Positions 19,393-29,545 are shown, numbered from the stretch's first letter. The stretch is 64,000 bases of DNA from Bartonella sp. WD16.2 (GCF_002022505.1 NZ_CP019781.1:434001-498000), one strand, 5' to 3'. Notes: generated by a model from the sequence alone, not told the origin. Translations and numbers: made by a program.

Positions 19393-20222
19393 TTAAATGA
19401 CCAAATTTGCTAAAGACACAAATTCAGAAATCGAGAGTGTTTCAGCTCGACGTGTTCCATCAATTCCAGATTTTTCTAAAAGTATTTCACCTCCAATAGT
19501 TTTAAGACTTTGACGAAGCATTTTTCGCTTTTGCCCAAAGGCAGCTTTTGTCACAAGGCTTAATTTTTGTGTTGAACAGGAGAGAGGTTGTGGGCGTGGA
19601 ATAATATGAACAACGGAAGAAGTAACTTTAGGTATTGGTGTGAAGGCTTGTGGAGGAACATCAAAAGCAATTTTTGCAATGGCACGCCAGCCAATTAATA
19701 CACTAAGGCGGCCATAGTGAGGGGAATGAGGAGTAGCGGTAATACGTTTGGCTACTTCACGTTGAAACATCAGTGTCATTGATTTATAAAAAGGAGGCCA
19801 TGGTTCAGTTAAAATCCAGTTTAATAAGAGCTGTGTTCCAATATTATATGGAAGATTTGCGATGATATGTGGTTTCTCTAGACATGTTTCAAAAATTTCT
19901 GAAAAATTTTGCTTTAGTGCGTCATTACAAATAATCTTTAATTTTTGCGGATAGTGCTTTTCTATATCTAATAGCGCCTGTAGGCAGCGTTCATCACGTT
20001 CTATTGCTGTTACAATAGCGCCTTTTGCGAGCAGGGCACGCGTTAAACCTCCAGGGCCTGGGCCAACCTCAATAACAGATTTTCCCGCTATATTTCCCGC
20101 TTGTTGGGCTATTTTAGATGTTAAATTAAGATCAAAAAGAAAATTTTGACCAAGAGATTTATTAGCTTGCAGCCCGTATGTATTAATTACTTCACGCAGA
20201 GGGGGAGGTTATCTATTGGCAT
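19393..20222 (-). CDS. rsmA: 16S rRNA (adenine1518/1519-N6) dimethyltransferase, frameshifted at its start
   Basis: The family (KsgA) dimethylates two adenines near the 3' end of 16S rRNA late in 30S assembly. The frame from 20199 to 19393 is open and encodes the whole enzyme: SLGQNFL, the SAM motif [14 protein letters not shown], the catalytic NLPYNIG and the C-terminal domain. The natural ATG at 20222, overlapping the pdxA stop, reads MPIDNL and then runs into a stop after 11 codons, because a C run (5 bases, 20205-20201 on this strand) is one base short of the expected frame. No ATG, GTG or TTG lies in the correct frame before Met at 19779. Either the enzyme is lost, starts at a CTG (20199), is rescued by slippage, or the base is a sequencing error. 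Confidence 0.85.
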
Positions 20223-21226
20223 GTTGTAAAACTATTTTTAGCAAGTTGATTTGCCAGTGTAAGAGCAGCAATAAAACTTTCAGGAGAGGCTATTCTCTTG
20301 TTGGCAATATCAAAAGCAGTTCCATGATCTGGAGATGTTCGGATAAAAGGCAATCCTAGGGTAATATTAACAGTGGTATCAAAGTCTAAAGTTTTAACAG
20401 GAATAAGGGCTTGATCGTGATACATACAAAGAGCAACATCATATGTTTGTCTTGCACGTTGGTGGAACATTGTATCGGAAGGTAAAGGGCCTATGATATT
20501 AAGTCCTTTTTTCTTAAGGTATTCAATTGCAGGAGAGATAATTTCAATATCTTCTTTTCCCATTGTACCATCTTCTCCGGCATGCGGATTAAGACCGGCT
20601 ACAGCTAAGCGAGGTGTAGTGATCGCAAATCGCTTTCTTAAATCACTTTCAACAATTAATGCTGTTTGAATGATTAAGTTACACGTGAGATGTGAGGGAA
20701 TTTCATTGAGTGGAATGTGAACAGTAATAGGCACTGTTTTTAATTGTGGTCCGGATAACATCATAACCGGGTGATAATGCTTATTTGAAGCTTTATGGGC
20801 GAGGTAAGCAAGAAATTCAGTATGGCCTGGAAATTTAAATCCAGAATCATAAAGGCTTTTTTTTGCAATAGGGCATGTGATTAGTGCGCATGCATGACCA
20901 TCTTGAATCAGTTGAACACCGCGTGTAATAGCTTCAATTATTCCAGCGATATTGTTTGATGAGGGCATTCCTAATTGGTCATTTTGCCGATTTTTTAATG
21001 GCATTACAGGGAGAGCTATTTGGAAATTTTTTACAAGATTATCTACAAAAACAGTTTCTATATCAACATTGAGTTGTAAAAAATAAGCACGTGAACGAAT
21101 AACTTCAGGATCAGCCAACAGAACAAAGGGCGGAATATGTCGTATATTACGCATACTCCACGCTTTTAAAACTATTTCAGGGCCAATACCTGCTGGATCA
21201 CCACTACTAACGACTAGCGGAGTCAT
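20213..21226 (-). CDS. pdxA: 4-hydroxythreonine-4-phosphate dehydrogenase
   Basis: 337 residues. Oxidises 4-phosphohydroxy-threonine in pyridoxal phosphate synthesis. The start (SGDPAGIGPEIVLKA), the metal-binding AGLNPHAGEDG and the MYHDQALIPVK segment are typical and intact. It overlaps surA by 20 bases and its stop overlaps the original rsmA start codon, so it is the fifth gene of a tightly packed envelope operon. Confidence 0.96.
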   Translation of the reverse strand: MTPLVVSSGDPAGIGPEIVLKAWSMRNIRHIPPFVLLADPEVIRSRAYFLQLNVDIETVFVDNLVKNFQIALPVMPLKNRQNDQLGMPSSNNIAGIIEAITRGVQLIQDGHACALITCPIAKKSLYDSGFKFPGHTEFLAYLAHKASNKHYHPVMMLSGPQLKTVPITVHIPLNEIPSHLTCNLIIQTALIVESDLRKRFAITTPRLAVAGLNPHAGEDGTMGKEDIEIISPAIEYLKKKGLNIIGPLPSDTMFHQRARQTYDVALCMYHDQALIPVKTLDFDTTVNITLGLPFIRTSPDHGTAFDIANKRIASPESFIAALTLANQLAKNSFTTCQ

Positions 21227-22217
21227 GATGATTTTGAATATGCGCTCTTTGTCGCAATTCTTTCAAATATTTCTCACTTAAAGCTTCAAGTTTTTGAGGA
21301 GTCCTTTTTTGATTATCTTGAATAGAAAACATAAGTTGGGCAACACGATCGTCAGAAACTCTCTTTATTTGGCAGACAGCAAGTGCTTCAATACCATATG
21401 GAGTTTCATGCGGTTGGGTCATTTTTCCAGCAGGTGTTGCACGGATAGCTTGTTCCCAATCTGTAGGAAGTTGAGGTTCCAAAAATTTACCTAAATTACG
21501 AACAGTAACATCTAAAATGCCTTGCGCTTGTTTTTTAGTGTTATTACATCCTTGGAAATGTGCACGGAAATTATTTATTTCTTGTGTACGTTTTGTAAGA
21601 AGTTCTGCACGACGATGGGAAGGAATGACAAAAATAATTTGCTGTAATGTATATTCATTTGTTGAAGGCTTTATACCTCCATTTTTTAATATTCTATGTG
21701 CGGCTTCTTGTTCAGTAAGGCGGCCATCTTCAGATTGATAACGTGCATTAACAAGACGTCCCCATCCCATTTGTCCGCTGATATATGCTTTAAAGTGCTC
21801 TTCTGTAACGTCAGTTTGATTCAACATTTCACTAAGCTGATCAACGGTCATATTATTTTGTCCTGCAAAATTTTCAAAAGCACTATTAATTTCATTATCA
21901 CTGACATCAATATTAAGACGCTTTATTTCAATGTTTTTAAGCATCTCATCAATAAGTTCATTTCTGGCTTGTGCAGCAAGATCACCCTGTTTTTGTTGTA
22001 ATTTGAGAAAGGCAATGCGCCTTTGAATATCGTAATTTGTAATGGGATTACCATTGACTGTGATAGCAACTGTTGTTTGCGCAAGCACTGATGATATAAA
22101 AAGTGCACCTATAAGGCTACTTACACTGAAAGCAGCGATGCAAAAGGTCAAATTAGAAGTACAAAATAAAGCAAAAGCACTATTTTTAAATCTGTTCATA
22201 TAAATAAAATTTCGCAT
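21207..22217 (-). CDS. surA: SurA-like periplasmic chaperone / peptidyl-prolyl isomerase
   Basis: 336 residues with an N-terminal signal peptide whose likely cleavage site is after VLA (about residue 46; a downstream ATG at 22199 would give a shorter signal). A SurA N-terminal domain (about 50-170) is followed by a single parvulin-like domain, compared with two in E. coli. It assists folding of outer-membrane proteins such as LptD, which is encoded immediately upstream. The rhizobial operon order lptD-surA-pdxA-rsmA is preserved. Confidence 0.9.
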   Translation of the reverse strand: MRNFIYMNRFKNSAFALFCTSNLTFCIAAFSVSSLIGALFISSVLAQTTVAITVNGNPITNYDIQRRIAFLKLQQKQGDLAAQARNELIDEMLKNIEIKRLNIDVSDNEINSAFENFAGQNNMTVDQLSEMLNQTDVTEEHFKAYISGQMGWGRLVNARYQSEDGRLTEQEAAHRILKNGGIKPSTNEYTLQQIIFVIPSHRRAELLTKRTQEINNFRAHFQGCNNTKKQAQGILDVTVRNLGKFLEPQLPTDWEQAIRATPAGKMTQPHETPYGIEALAVCQIKRVSDDRVAQLMFSIQDNQKRTPQKLEALSEKYLKELRQRAHIQNHHDSASR

Positions 22218-22311
22218 TGTTTATCAAATTTTCATTGGCAAATTAAAATATATGTTTTCCTACATAAAAACAATGATAAGTTAAAACATTTCTACATTCT
22301 TGCTACATTCA

Positions 22312-24684
22312 TTATAAATCTGATTTTATCTTTTGCCCAATATCCGTGATTGTACGTAATGAAAGAGAAAAATTAAAATTCTGCAAAGGTGCATTTTTCC
22401 CTGGATTAGTTATCTGTTGATAGCCGATTTTCATTTCAAAGCATTCATTTTTGTAATTTAAATTTATTCCCTGCTTTATAAATGTACTAGATACTAAGTC
22501 ATAACTGACATCGTTGTATATAGACCAATACCTAGAAAATTTAATACCAATTTGAAAAGAAATTTCTTGACGATCTTGTGTATATTCATAATTAGGTTGG
22601 TTTTGGATATAGGCATATTGTAAGGATGCTTTAAAATTTGCCCATTTTTGAGATGCTTCTACTTCACCACGGCGGATTTGACCTGTTTTTTTATCAAAAC
22701 GTCCACGAGATTCTAAGGCAAAACCACTGTCATGGTTTGCATTAAACATTGCAACATAGTCTGAACGCGATGTTTCAAGACCAGAATTAATACTTACGTT
22801 GACAAAGTTCCTTTCTGCAAAAGAATTTTTTCCTGCAAGATGAAAAGATTGTCCAACAAGGCCATAAAGTGACCAATCATTATTAAAACTTCCGGAATAT
22901 CTTAGGCCTATATTTGTCCTTGTTCCACCTTCGACACGGTCATAACCAGAGAATTTATCGCGTTGAAATAGAGTAGTTGCATCAAATACGAAGCTTTGCG
23001 CATCTTCATTTGGTAATAGTCCGGCATGTTGTTCATTATTGCGTATAAAGAGTTGTACTGTTGGTTCTAAGACGTGTGTAGAGATGCCAGAAGTTACAAG
23101 GAGGGGGTAACGTAATTCTAAACCTGCTGTTGCCATGCCGCGAATAGTTGGTGAGGCAATGTTAAATTTTGTCGATGAGTCATATGCGAGATGGCCAATA
23201 TAACTTCTTCGGGCATTTGTTATTGTATCACTACGTAGTGCGAGAATAGGGGTTATTAGTAATCCATTTTGTGTATTAAAACGCTTTTTCCATTCTATTT
23301 CACTTGTTAACCGAAAACTATTTCCAAGTATATCAGAAGGCTGAGAGATATAAAAGGAATGTTCCTGCCAATCGGTATAGTTTAAGTTAGAGTGATTGCG
23401 ATAAATTGATTGCATATTGGCATGAAAAGTAAATTCCCCAGTATAAACTGATTTATCTGGTGTGAAAAAATAATCGATACGGGGTAAAACCCATGCTTGC
23501 TGAGAATGATGTCCGTTAATGGTATTTGTAGGTATCAAATCTTGAACGGTAAAATGGTAAAAACGCATATCAAAGTAATTTTTTTCTCCAAGGCCGTTCA
23601 AATAAAGCTGAGAAAGTTGTAAAGGATTACTATAGTTTCCAAGTTTATATGTGCGGCTAAAATGCTGATCTGACTGGGCAAAAATATCCCAACCATAAGT
23701 CCAACGTGAGTTAATACGGAAATCGCCTTTTGTTGCTACCATATAACGATTGTTTTTTTGCGCATCAATTGTATCGTTATCGAACTTCTGAGGATTAATT
23801 TGATATATATGAGCAAAACGGATGTTATAATTACCTGTTTTTAAACGCTGACGCCATTCTCCTTCAGTTAACAGTCCTTGTTTTGTGTAGAAAGTGGGAG
23901 AAAGTGTAAAATCATAATGAGGTGAGAAATTCCAAAAATAAGAATTCTTGATACCAATACCAAGATGATCATTATAAGAAAGATGAGGAGCAAGTAAACC
24001 GCTGACGCGTTTTACATTTGGATCAGGGAGTTCAAAAATAGGAAACCGAACAATTGGTACACCAAAAACTTCAAAATGACCGTCTTCAAATTGAATTGTT
24101 TTAGTGGTGTTATTCCATATGATCTTTTTTGCTTTAATTTGCCAAAAGACTTCACTATCTGATTTGTAATGATGAGGTTTACACGCTGTATAGACAGCAT
24201 TATTGAAGATTGTAAGTTGACTGCCCTTGCGTTCAGCATTTTCAGCTGCAAAATGTGTGTTGTTAATAGCTTCAACACGTAAAAAATTTACAAATCCCTC
24301 ACCAAGGTCTTGAGTCATATCAATATAATCAGAATAGACTTTATTACCATCCTTTTGAACAATTTCAACATTTCCTTGTGCTATAATACGTCCTGTTTTT
24401 TGATTGTAAGTGACTTTTTGGGCAATAACTTTATTGTTATCATATTCAATTTGAACATTTCCTTCAGCAGAGACAGTGTTTGCGTTATGGTTGTAAGTGA
24501 GTTTGTCAGCAGAGAGTAAAAGGGGGGATGTTAGGGATTGAATGTAGTTTTGAGGAGAAAGATTAGAATTTTGTGCTATTGCAGAATAAGATAAGGTTAT
24601 TCCTAAAACAAAACTGATAGCACTTTTAAAAACTAATATGTTCAGTTTTGTCAAAATTATCCTCTTACTTGTTAGCAATTTCAC
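22312..24684 (-). CDS. lptD: LPS-assembly outer membrane protein LptD
   Basis: 790 residues: a signal peptide ending near SAIAQ (residue 38), an OstA-like periplasmic domain (about 50-170, repeated EGNVQIEYDN/QGNVEIVQKD strands), then a large beta-barrel with an aromatic C-terminal region. Inserts lipopolysaccharide into the outer leaflet with LptE. Its start codon directly abuts the lptG stop, and the inner-membrane permease genes lptG and lptF are upstream, so both ends of the Lpt bridge are co-expressed here. Confidence 0.95.
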   Translation of the reverse strand: MKLLTSKRIILTKLNILVFKSAISFVLGITLSYSAIAQNSNLSPQNYIQSLTSPLLLSADKLTYNHNANTVSAEGNVQIEYDNNKVIAQKVTYNQKTGRIIAQGNVEIVQKDGNKVYSDYIDMTQDLGEGFVNFLRVEAINNTHFAAENAERKGSQLTIFNNAVYTACKPHHYKSDSEVFWQIKAKKIIWNNTTKTIQFEDGHFEVFGVPIVRFPIFELPDPNVKRVSGLLAPHLSYNDHLGIGIKNSYFWNFSPHYDFTLSPTFYTKQGLLTEGEWRQRLKTGNYNIRFAHIYQINPQKFDNDTIDAQKNNRYMVATKGDFRINSRWTYGWDIFAQSDQHFSRTYKLGNYSNPLQLSQLYLNGLGEKNYFDMRFYHFTVQDLIPTNTINGHHSQQAWVLPRIDYFFTPDKSVYTGEFTFHANMQSIYRNHSNLNYTDWQEHSFYISQPSDILGNSFRLTSEIEWKKRFNTQNGLLITPILALRSDTITNARRSYIGHLAYDSSTKFNIASPTIRGMATAGLELRYPLLVTSGISTHVLEPTVQLFIRNNEQHAGLLPNEDAQSFVFDATTLFQRDKFSGYDRVEGGTRTNIGLRYSGSFNNDWSLYGLVGQSFHLAGKNSFAERNFVNVSINSGLETSRSDYVAMFNANHDSGFALESRGRFDKKTGQIRRGEVEASQKWANFKASLQYAYIQNQPNYEYTQDRQEISFQIGIKFSRYWSIYNDVSYDLVSSTFIKQGINLNYKNECFEMKIGYQQITNPGKNAPLQNFNFSLSLRTITDIGQKIKSDL

Positions 24685-25776
24685 CTAACCATCCTCTTTA
24701 TGAAGTAAAAAGGAAATTCCAAAAAACAACGCAATGACAACTGGTGTCCAAGCAGCAATAACTGGAGGAATGTATCCAGCATTACCAAAAGCTTGAACGA
24801 GTACGGAAATGACATAAAGCATGAATCCAGCGATTACACCACCAAGAATTAATGCTTTAGATTGTCCAAGGCGTGTAAATTTTAGCGATACTGTTGCTGC
24901 AATAAGAGTCATTGCTACAAGTAATGCTGGTAATGCAATCAATGACTGCAAATACATATCAAACTTATTTGCAGAATAACCGAATGATCGTGCAGCTGAA
25001 ATTTTTCTTGGTAATTTGTAAAATGGAATAGTTGCAGGATCGGCTAAATATTCAGTTAAAAACTCAGGTTTTAGATTTGTTTTTATACGAAATTCAGTAA
25101 ACTTTTCAGGAACATGGCCTGTTTTATAAATCGTTCCATTCGTTAACAGCCAAGTGCCATTTGCTAACGTTGCTTGTTTTGCGTGAATCCAATTTTTAAC
25201 TGTTGCGTTATCATTATATTGCACAAAGGTTGCATCAATAAGAGAGAGGCCTTGCTGTGTGATTGATCTGGCTCCAATAGTTGTTATCCCTAAATTTGTA
25301 TGTTGCGTTAACCATGGGATACGATTCTTGTTGATAGATGTTTGAACATTATTACTACGCCATTCAGCAATCATTTTTTCTGCTTGAGAAGATCCCCATG
25401 CGGCAAATGGATTGATGAAAAGAATCGAAAATAACCCAAAAAGAAAAGCTCCAAGACAAGCGGGTATAAGAAATTGCCACGCAGAAACACCAATTGAACG
25501 AGCAACAACAAGTTCAAATTTTTTGTTAAGTGATATTAACATGGTCATTGCAGAAAATAGTGCAATGAAAGGAAAGAGTTGCTGCATAATAAAAGGGATA
25601 CGCAACGCTGAAATGAGAAGTGCACCTTTTGCTGTATAATGGGGAAGGGAGGCTAGTCGACCAGAGTTTTCTGTAAAGTCAATTAAAAGGGCAAGTATAA
25701 AAATACTTAATACAAAATAACAGGTTGTTTTAATATAACGTGCAAAAAAATATCGCCCAAGTGTCCATCCAATCAT
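24685..25776 (-). CDS. lptG: LPS export ABC transporter permease LptG
   Basis: 363 residues with six predicted membrane spans in the YjgP/YjgQ arrangement (three N-terminal, a periplasmic beta-jellyroll domain in the middle, three C-terminal). Forms the LptB2FG extractor with LptF. Start and stop overlap by four bases (ATGA) with lptF, so translation is coupled. Confidence 0.94.
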   Translation of the reverse strand: MIGWTLGRYFFARYIKTTCYFVLSIFILALLIDFTENSGRLASLPHYTAKGALLISALRIPFIMQQLFPFIALFSAMTMLISLNKKFELVVARSIGVSAWQFLIPACLGAFLFGLFSILFINPFAAWGSSQAEKMIAEWRSNNVQTSINKNRIPWLTQHTNLGITTIGARSITQQGLSLIDATFVQYNDNATVKNWIHAKQATLANGTWLLTNGTIYKTGHVPEKFTEFRIKTNLKPEFLTEYLADPATIPFYKLPRKISAARSFGYSANKFDMYLQSLIALPALLVAMTLIAATVSLKFTRLGQSKALILGGVIAGFMLYVISVLVQAFGNAGYIPPVIAAWTPVVIALFFGISFLLHKEDG

Positions 25777-26963
25777 GATGTTTTGTCCGAAGAATGGTAA
25801 GATTTTCGATATTCAGATTTGTCCGTCATTTTTTGAAAAAGTGTTTGAATAATATCATTAAGTTTTGCAGGCATACTAATTTTACGGTTTGTCAGTAGTA
25901 TAAAAAAGATTAATATGCTTACTCCTATTGGCGTAATATAGAGCAGAGGGACGTAAGTGAGGTCATTTTTCGTTTTTTCAGCGAAAAAATATTCTACCCA
26001 ATAAATCAACAAGGAAAAAGTAATCGTGAAAACGATTGCTGATGTACGTGCTTGTCGATGTGAATGCGCATCTCCTGCTGCAGCTACTGCAATTAAAGCA
26101 AAAACAATTGGGTAGAGCCACTCTGTGAGTCGACGGTGAAATTCAGCTTTGTATTGAAGTGGGTTACGCTGATAATAGGGATCATATGGATCAGGATGTA
26201 ACAAATAAGAAAGAGGCCTATCTTTAGGATAAATAGTTGGCTCTCCATTATTGGGAATGAATTCACTTAAGCTAAAAGTATAGGAGTTAAATTTAATAAT
26301 TGAGACACTATCATTTTGATAATTCACTCTTTCAATTTCACCATCATTGAGAACTAAAAAATTTCCATTTTTATTATTAACAATTGTGCCTTTAGTTGCA
26401 TAATAGAGAAGATCAATCTTAGAATCGCGCTGATCAGCAATGAAAAGACGTCCAATGGTTCCATCTGAGTACCGTTCACCAATTTCTATATAAAGATTGT
26501 TTGTTAGTGCTTGAAAGCTGCCTTCGCGAATAAAAAGATTAATGAGATCCGAATGAGTGCTTGCCAGCATTTGTCGCATATTAAGGCGTGCGTGAGGAGC
26601 AACAAAATTAGCGATTGAAAAAGACGTACATGCAGTAAGAATAGCTAAAAGGAGAATTGGTTTTAAAACAGTATTTTTGGAAAAGCCAGAGGCGCTGATA
26701 ATAGCTAACTCTGAATCTTGATTCATTGTTAAAAGGATAGTTGTAATTGCAATCACTAGTGCAAATGGGATAATAAGGGAAATAACAGGAGGAACTAATA
26801 AAGATGAAAAATATAAAACTGTTAGGAATGTTTGTCCATTTGTTGTAAGAAAATCAATTCGTGCAAGGACTTGCACTGTCAAGCTAATACCGATTGCTGC
26901 GACCATCACAGCACTGAATAAAATAAAAATACGCTTTAGGATGTATAACTCAATAATACGCAT
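25773..26963 (-). CDS. lptF: LPS export ABC transporter permease LptF
   Basis: 396 residues, same fold as LptG, beginning MRIIELYILKRIFILF, with the RRLTEWLYPIVFALIA segment before the C-terminal spans. It is the first gene of the lptF-lptG-lptD-surA-pdxA-rsmA operon on the minus strand. The promoter should lie within the 413-bp gap upstream. Confidence 0.94.
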   Translation of the reverse strand: MRIIELYILKRIFILFSAVMVAAIGISLTVQVLARIDFLTTNGQTFLTVLYFSSLLVPPVISLIIPFALVIAITTILLTMNQDSELAIISASGFSKNTVLKPILLLAILTACTSFSIANFVAPHARLNMRQMLASTHSDLINLFIREGSFQALTNNLYIEIGERYSDGTIGRLFIADQRDSKIDLLYYATKGTIVNNKNGNFLVLNDGEIERVNYQNDSVSIIKFNSYTFSLSEFIPNNGEPTIYPKDRPLSYLLHPDPYDPYYQRNPLQYKAEFHRRLTEWLYPIVFALIAVAAAGDAHSHRQARTSAIVFTITFSLLIYWVEYFFAEKTKNDLTYVPLLYITPIGVSILIFFILLTNRKISMPAKLNDIIQTLFQKMTDKSEYRKSYHSSDKTS

Positions 26964-27376
26964 AAATTGGGTAACATCCTTAGTCTTTAATTTGAAAAAG
27001 ATACTGTATAATGTGCCAAATTAATAAGATATAGTAGTCAAAATTTAAAAACGACCTCTTTGTGCTTTTTTTCTAGTAAGCAACAAGAAATTATGAAATA
27101 ATCTTAATTCATTTTACCATGTTTTTTCAAGTGCGGTATCAAGAAAAGCTAAGAAAATAACACAAAATAAATTTTTTCATTTATTTTAAAATTATGATTC
27201 TTCTTGTTTCTTTTTGCTATCATTTAATACATTACAAAAAGACAATATACACATAATACACATAGTAAGAAAAAAAATTATGATGTTCCGAGCTGTTCCT
27301 TCTCTTTTTTAGGAATATAGAAATGTTTCAAAAAGAGTACTACACTTTTTCGATAAAGAGTGATGAGGGTTAAGAG
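26964..27376. other. 413-bp intergenic region between lptF and holC
   Basis: Divergent promoter region for lptF (-) and holC (+), very AT-rich, with no reading frame resembling a known protein. In many Rhizobiales a leucyl aminopeptidase gene (pepA) occupies this position next to holC. I see no convincing remnant of it here. Confidence 0.5.
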
Positions 27377-27823
27377 ATGGATATTTTGTTCTATCATTTA
27401 ACGCAGTCAACATTAGAAGATATCTTGCCAGTGTTGGTAGAACGTGCGGTTGCACGTTTTGACAGAGTAACAATACAATGTATAAGTGAAGAGCAGCTTG
27501 ATGCCATAGATACTCGTTTATGGGTTTACGCTGAAGGGGCATTTATTGGGCATGGAACTGAATGCGATAAATATCCAAATTTTCAACCTGTATTTCTCAC
27601 TACGGGTCATGAGAATCCAAATGATTCAAAAATACGCTTTCTTGTAGAAGGAGCAGTTTGTTCGGATATTAATATTTATCAACGGCTTGTAGTGATATTT
27701 GATGGTCGTAACGACGAGCAGTTAAATTTTGCTCGTGCACAGTGGAAAAAGTATGGAACAGAAAACCATAATTTAACTTACTGGAAGCAGACTAAAAATC
27801 GCGGTTGGGAGAAACAAATTTGA
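27377..27823 (+). CDS. holC: DNA polymerase III subunit chi
   Basis: 148 residues, DNA_pol3_chi family: MDILFYHL at the start, a central DTRLWVYAEGAFIGHG segment and a C-terminal EQLNFARAQWKKY helix. Links the clamp loader to single-stranded-DNA-binding protein. Length and motifs are typical for alphaproteobacteria. Confidence 0.92.
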   Translation: MDILFYHLTQSTLEDILPVLVERAVARFDRVTIQCISEEQLDAIDTRLWVYAEGAFIGHGTECDKYPNFQPVFLTTGHENPNDSKIRFLVEGAVCSDINIYQRLVVIFDGRNDEQLNFARAQWKKYGTENHNLTYWKQTKNRGWEKQI

Positions 27824-27998
27824 TATGCATAGCATTTATTATTCTAATTTATTGGTATTGTCTGAATAATTAATAAAGAACTTTTTAATATTAGAAAAAA
27901 TTAAAAAGAAAGTTGTTAGGTTTTTATTGTTATTTTTTTGGGGAGGGGAGCAATAAAAATGTTGTCTGTAATCACAATATTTAAATGGAATAAGAGCG

Positions 27999-28259
27999 GT
28001 GGTTGATCGGATTTTACTTGCTTTATGGGCAGTAATGCTGGCTTTTTTATGTGTTTCATGGTTGGGTACAACGCATATTCTATCACAAAAATTTTCTATC
28101 ATTCATATTGAGTATATTGCAGATATTTTATTCTTTTTTCTTTGTATACTGTTTGCTGGGATATTATGGTGGAGTGTGCCTAGACCAATGTCTTTAAAAA
28201 TAAAATTGGCGGCATTTCTGCCGCCAGCGTTAATTTTATTATACTTCATTGTATGTTAG
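27999..28259 (+). CDS. Small predicted membrane protein of unknown function
   Basis: 86 residues starting at a GTG, with three hydrophobic spans (about 5-25, 38-58 and 70-85). I do not recognise it. There is no strong ribosome site, though a GGGGAGGGGAG tract lies some 45 bases upstream. Its stop overlaps the stop of the convergent MFS gene by four bases, and its last 15 codons contain the hairpin that probably terminates that gene. It could be a genuine small protein or a chance frame. Confidence 0.5.
   Translation: MVDRILLALWAVMLAFLCVSWLGTTHILSQKFSIIHIEYIADILFFFLCILFAGILWWSVPRPMSLKIKLAAFLPPALILLYFIVC
28208..28225 (-). terminator. Probable terminator of the MFS transporter gene
   Basis: GGCGGCA and TGCCGCC form a perfect 7-bp GC-rich stem with a 4-base loop, 31 bases beyond the MFS stop on the minus strand. 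There it is followed by a T-rich stretch (AATTTTATTTTT). It lies within the 3' end of the small convergent reading frame. Confidence 0.6.
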
Positions 28260-29545
28260 TAAGATATCTCTTTATCTGTAAAGCAAATAAAACAGATAAG
28301 CGAAATAAAAGCAGAAAAAAGAAGATAATAGCCAACGTAAGTCACATCAAAATACTGCACCAAAGATTCTGCAATATAAGGTGCAAAAGATCCGCCAACA
28401 ATGCCAGCTAAGTTGAAGGTTAGAGATACACCAGTGTACCGAATGGCTGTTGGGAATGGTGATGCAAGAATGGTACCCAACGGGCTATATGTAATCCCTA
28501 AAAGCATTAAGCCAATGATAGACATTGCAAAAACACCTACAATTCCAGAATGTAGAAAGTAAGGAATTGCAAAAGAATAAATACCAGTACCTATTGTTAC
28601 CCAAATCATTAAAGTTCTGCGTTTAATACGGTCGGCAAATTTTCCAGTGAGTACAATAGAAAGGCCAAAAACAATAGCTCCAATCATTTCTATTTGCAGT
28701 GTTTGATTAAATGGCAATTGCAGATGATTTTTTGAATAACTTAATAAATAGGCAGTGACCAAATAAAATAAGACAAATGCTGTCATACTGGCAAATGTAC
28801 CAAGAAGCACAATCCGTGGATGTTTGAAGAATACATTGATGACGGGTACTTTTACACGCTCTTTGTGATCAAGTGCTTTTTTAAATTCAAGTGTTTCACC
28901 AATTGAAGTACGCATCCATAATCCTAAGATGATGAGAAAAGCTGAAGCAATGAATGGGATACGCCATCCCCACGTAAAAAGCTGGTCAGAGTCAAGAATG
29001 TTCCACAGCCCAAAATAAACTGCAATAGATAAAAGTAAACCTGCTGGAGATCCTAATTGAGGAAACATTGCATACCAACCACGTTTTTCTGGTGGAGCAT
29101 TTTCTGTTGCAAGTAGAACAGCTCCACCCCATTCTCCTCCTAGTCCAATTCCTTGACCAAGACGGCACATAGTTAAAAGAAAAGGTGCCCACCAACCGAC
29201 TGTTTCATAAGTGGGAAGAATGCCAATAATAACTGTTGAAATACCCATTGTGAGGAGAGCAGCAACAAGTGTTGCTTTCCGTCCGATTTTATCACCAAAA
29301 TGTCCAAAAATAATAGATCCGAGAGGACGGGCAAAAAAAGCAACACCGAAAACAAGGAAAGATTGTAGAATAGCAAGTTGATTATTTTGTGGTGGAAAAA
29401 ACAAATAAGGAAATACAAGAGCTGCAGCAGTTGCAAAAATGTAAAAGTCAAAATACTCAATTGTTGTGCCAACAAGGCTTGCTAACAAAATTCGAATAGG
29501 CGAATTCGTTTGATTTACGCGCTGTCTTTCTACGCTCATAGACAT
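28256..29545 (-). CDS. MFS transporter, metabolite:H+ symporter (ProP/ShiA-like) family
   Basis: 429 residues, twelve predicted membrane spans. The loop between spans 2 and 3 has GHFGDKIGRKATLV, and a second signature GLGGEWGGAVLLATENAP follows, as in the MHS family of proton-coupled importers for dicarboxylates, shikimate, proline/betaine and similar small solutes. The substrate cannot be assigned. The gene is monocistronic, with its own terminator. Confidence 0.88.
   Translation of the reverse strand: MSMSVERQRVNQTNSPIRILLASLVGTTIEYFDFYIFATAAALVFPYLFFPPQNNQLAILQSFLVFGVAFFARPLGSIIFGHFGDKIGRKATLVAALLTMGISTVIIGILPTYETVGWWAPFLLTMCRLGQGIGLGGEWGGAVLLATENAPPEKRGWYAMFPQLGSPAGLLLSIAVYFGLWNILDSDQLFTWGWRIPFIASAFLIILGLWMRTSIGETLEFKKALDHKERVKVPVINVFFKHPRIVLLGTFASMTAFVLFYLVTAYLLSYSKNHLQLPFNQTLQIEMIGAIVFGLSIVLTGKFADRIKRRTLMIWVTIGTGIYSFAIPYFLHSGIVGVFAMSIIGLMLLGITYSPLGTILASPFPTAIRYTGVSLTFNLAGIVGGSFAPYIAESLVQYFDVTYVGYYLLFSAFISLICFICFTDKEISY

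Noticed and set aside
19378..19394. 17-bp palindrome AAAAGTTTAAAACTTTT between gmk and rsmA
   Set aside because: Nearly all A/T, short and overlapping the rsmA stop; likely chance, with no convincing terminator tail.
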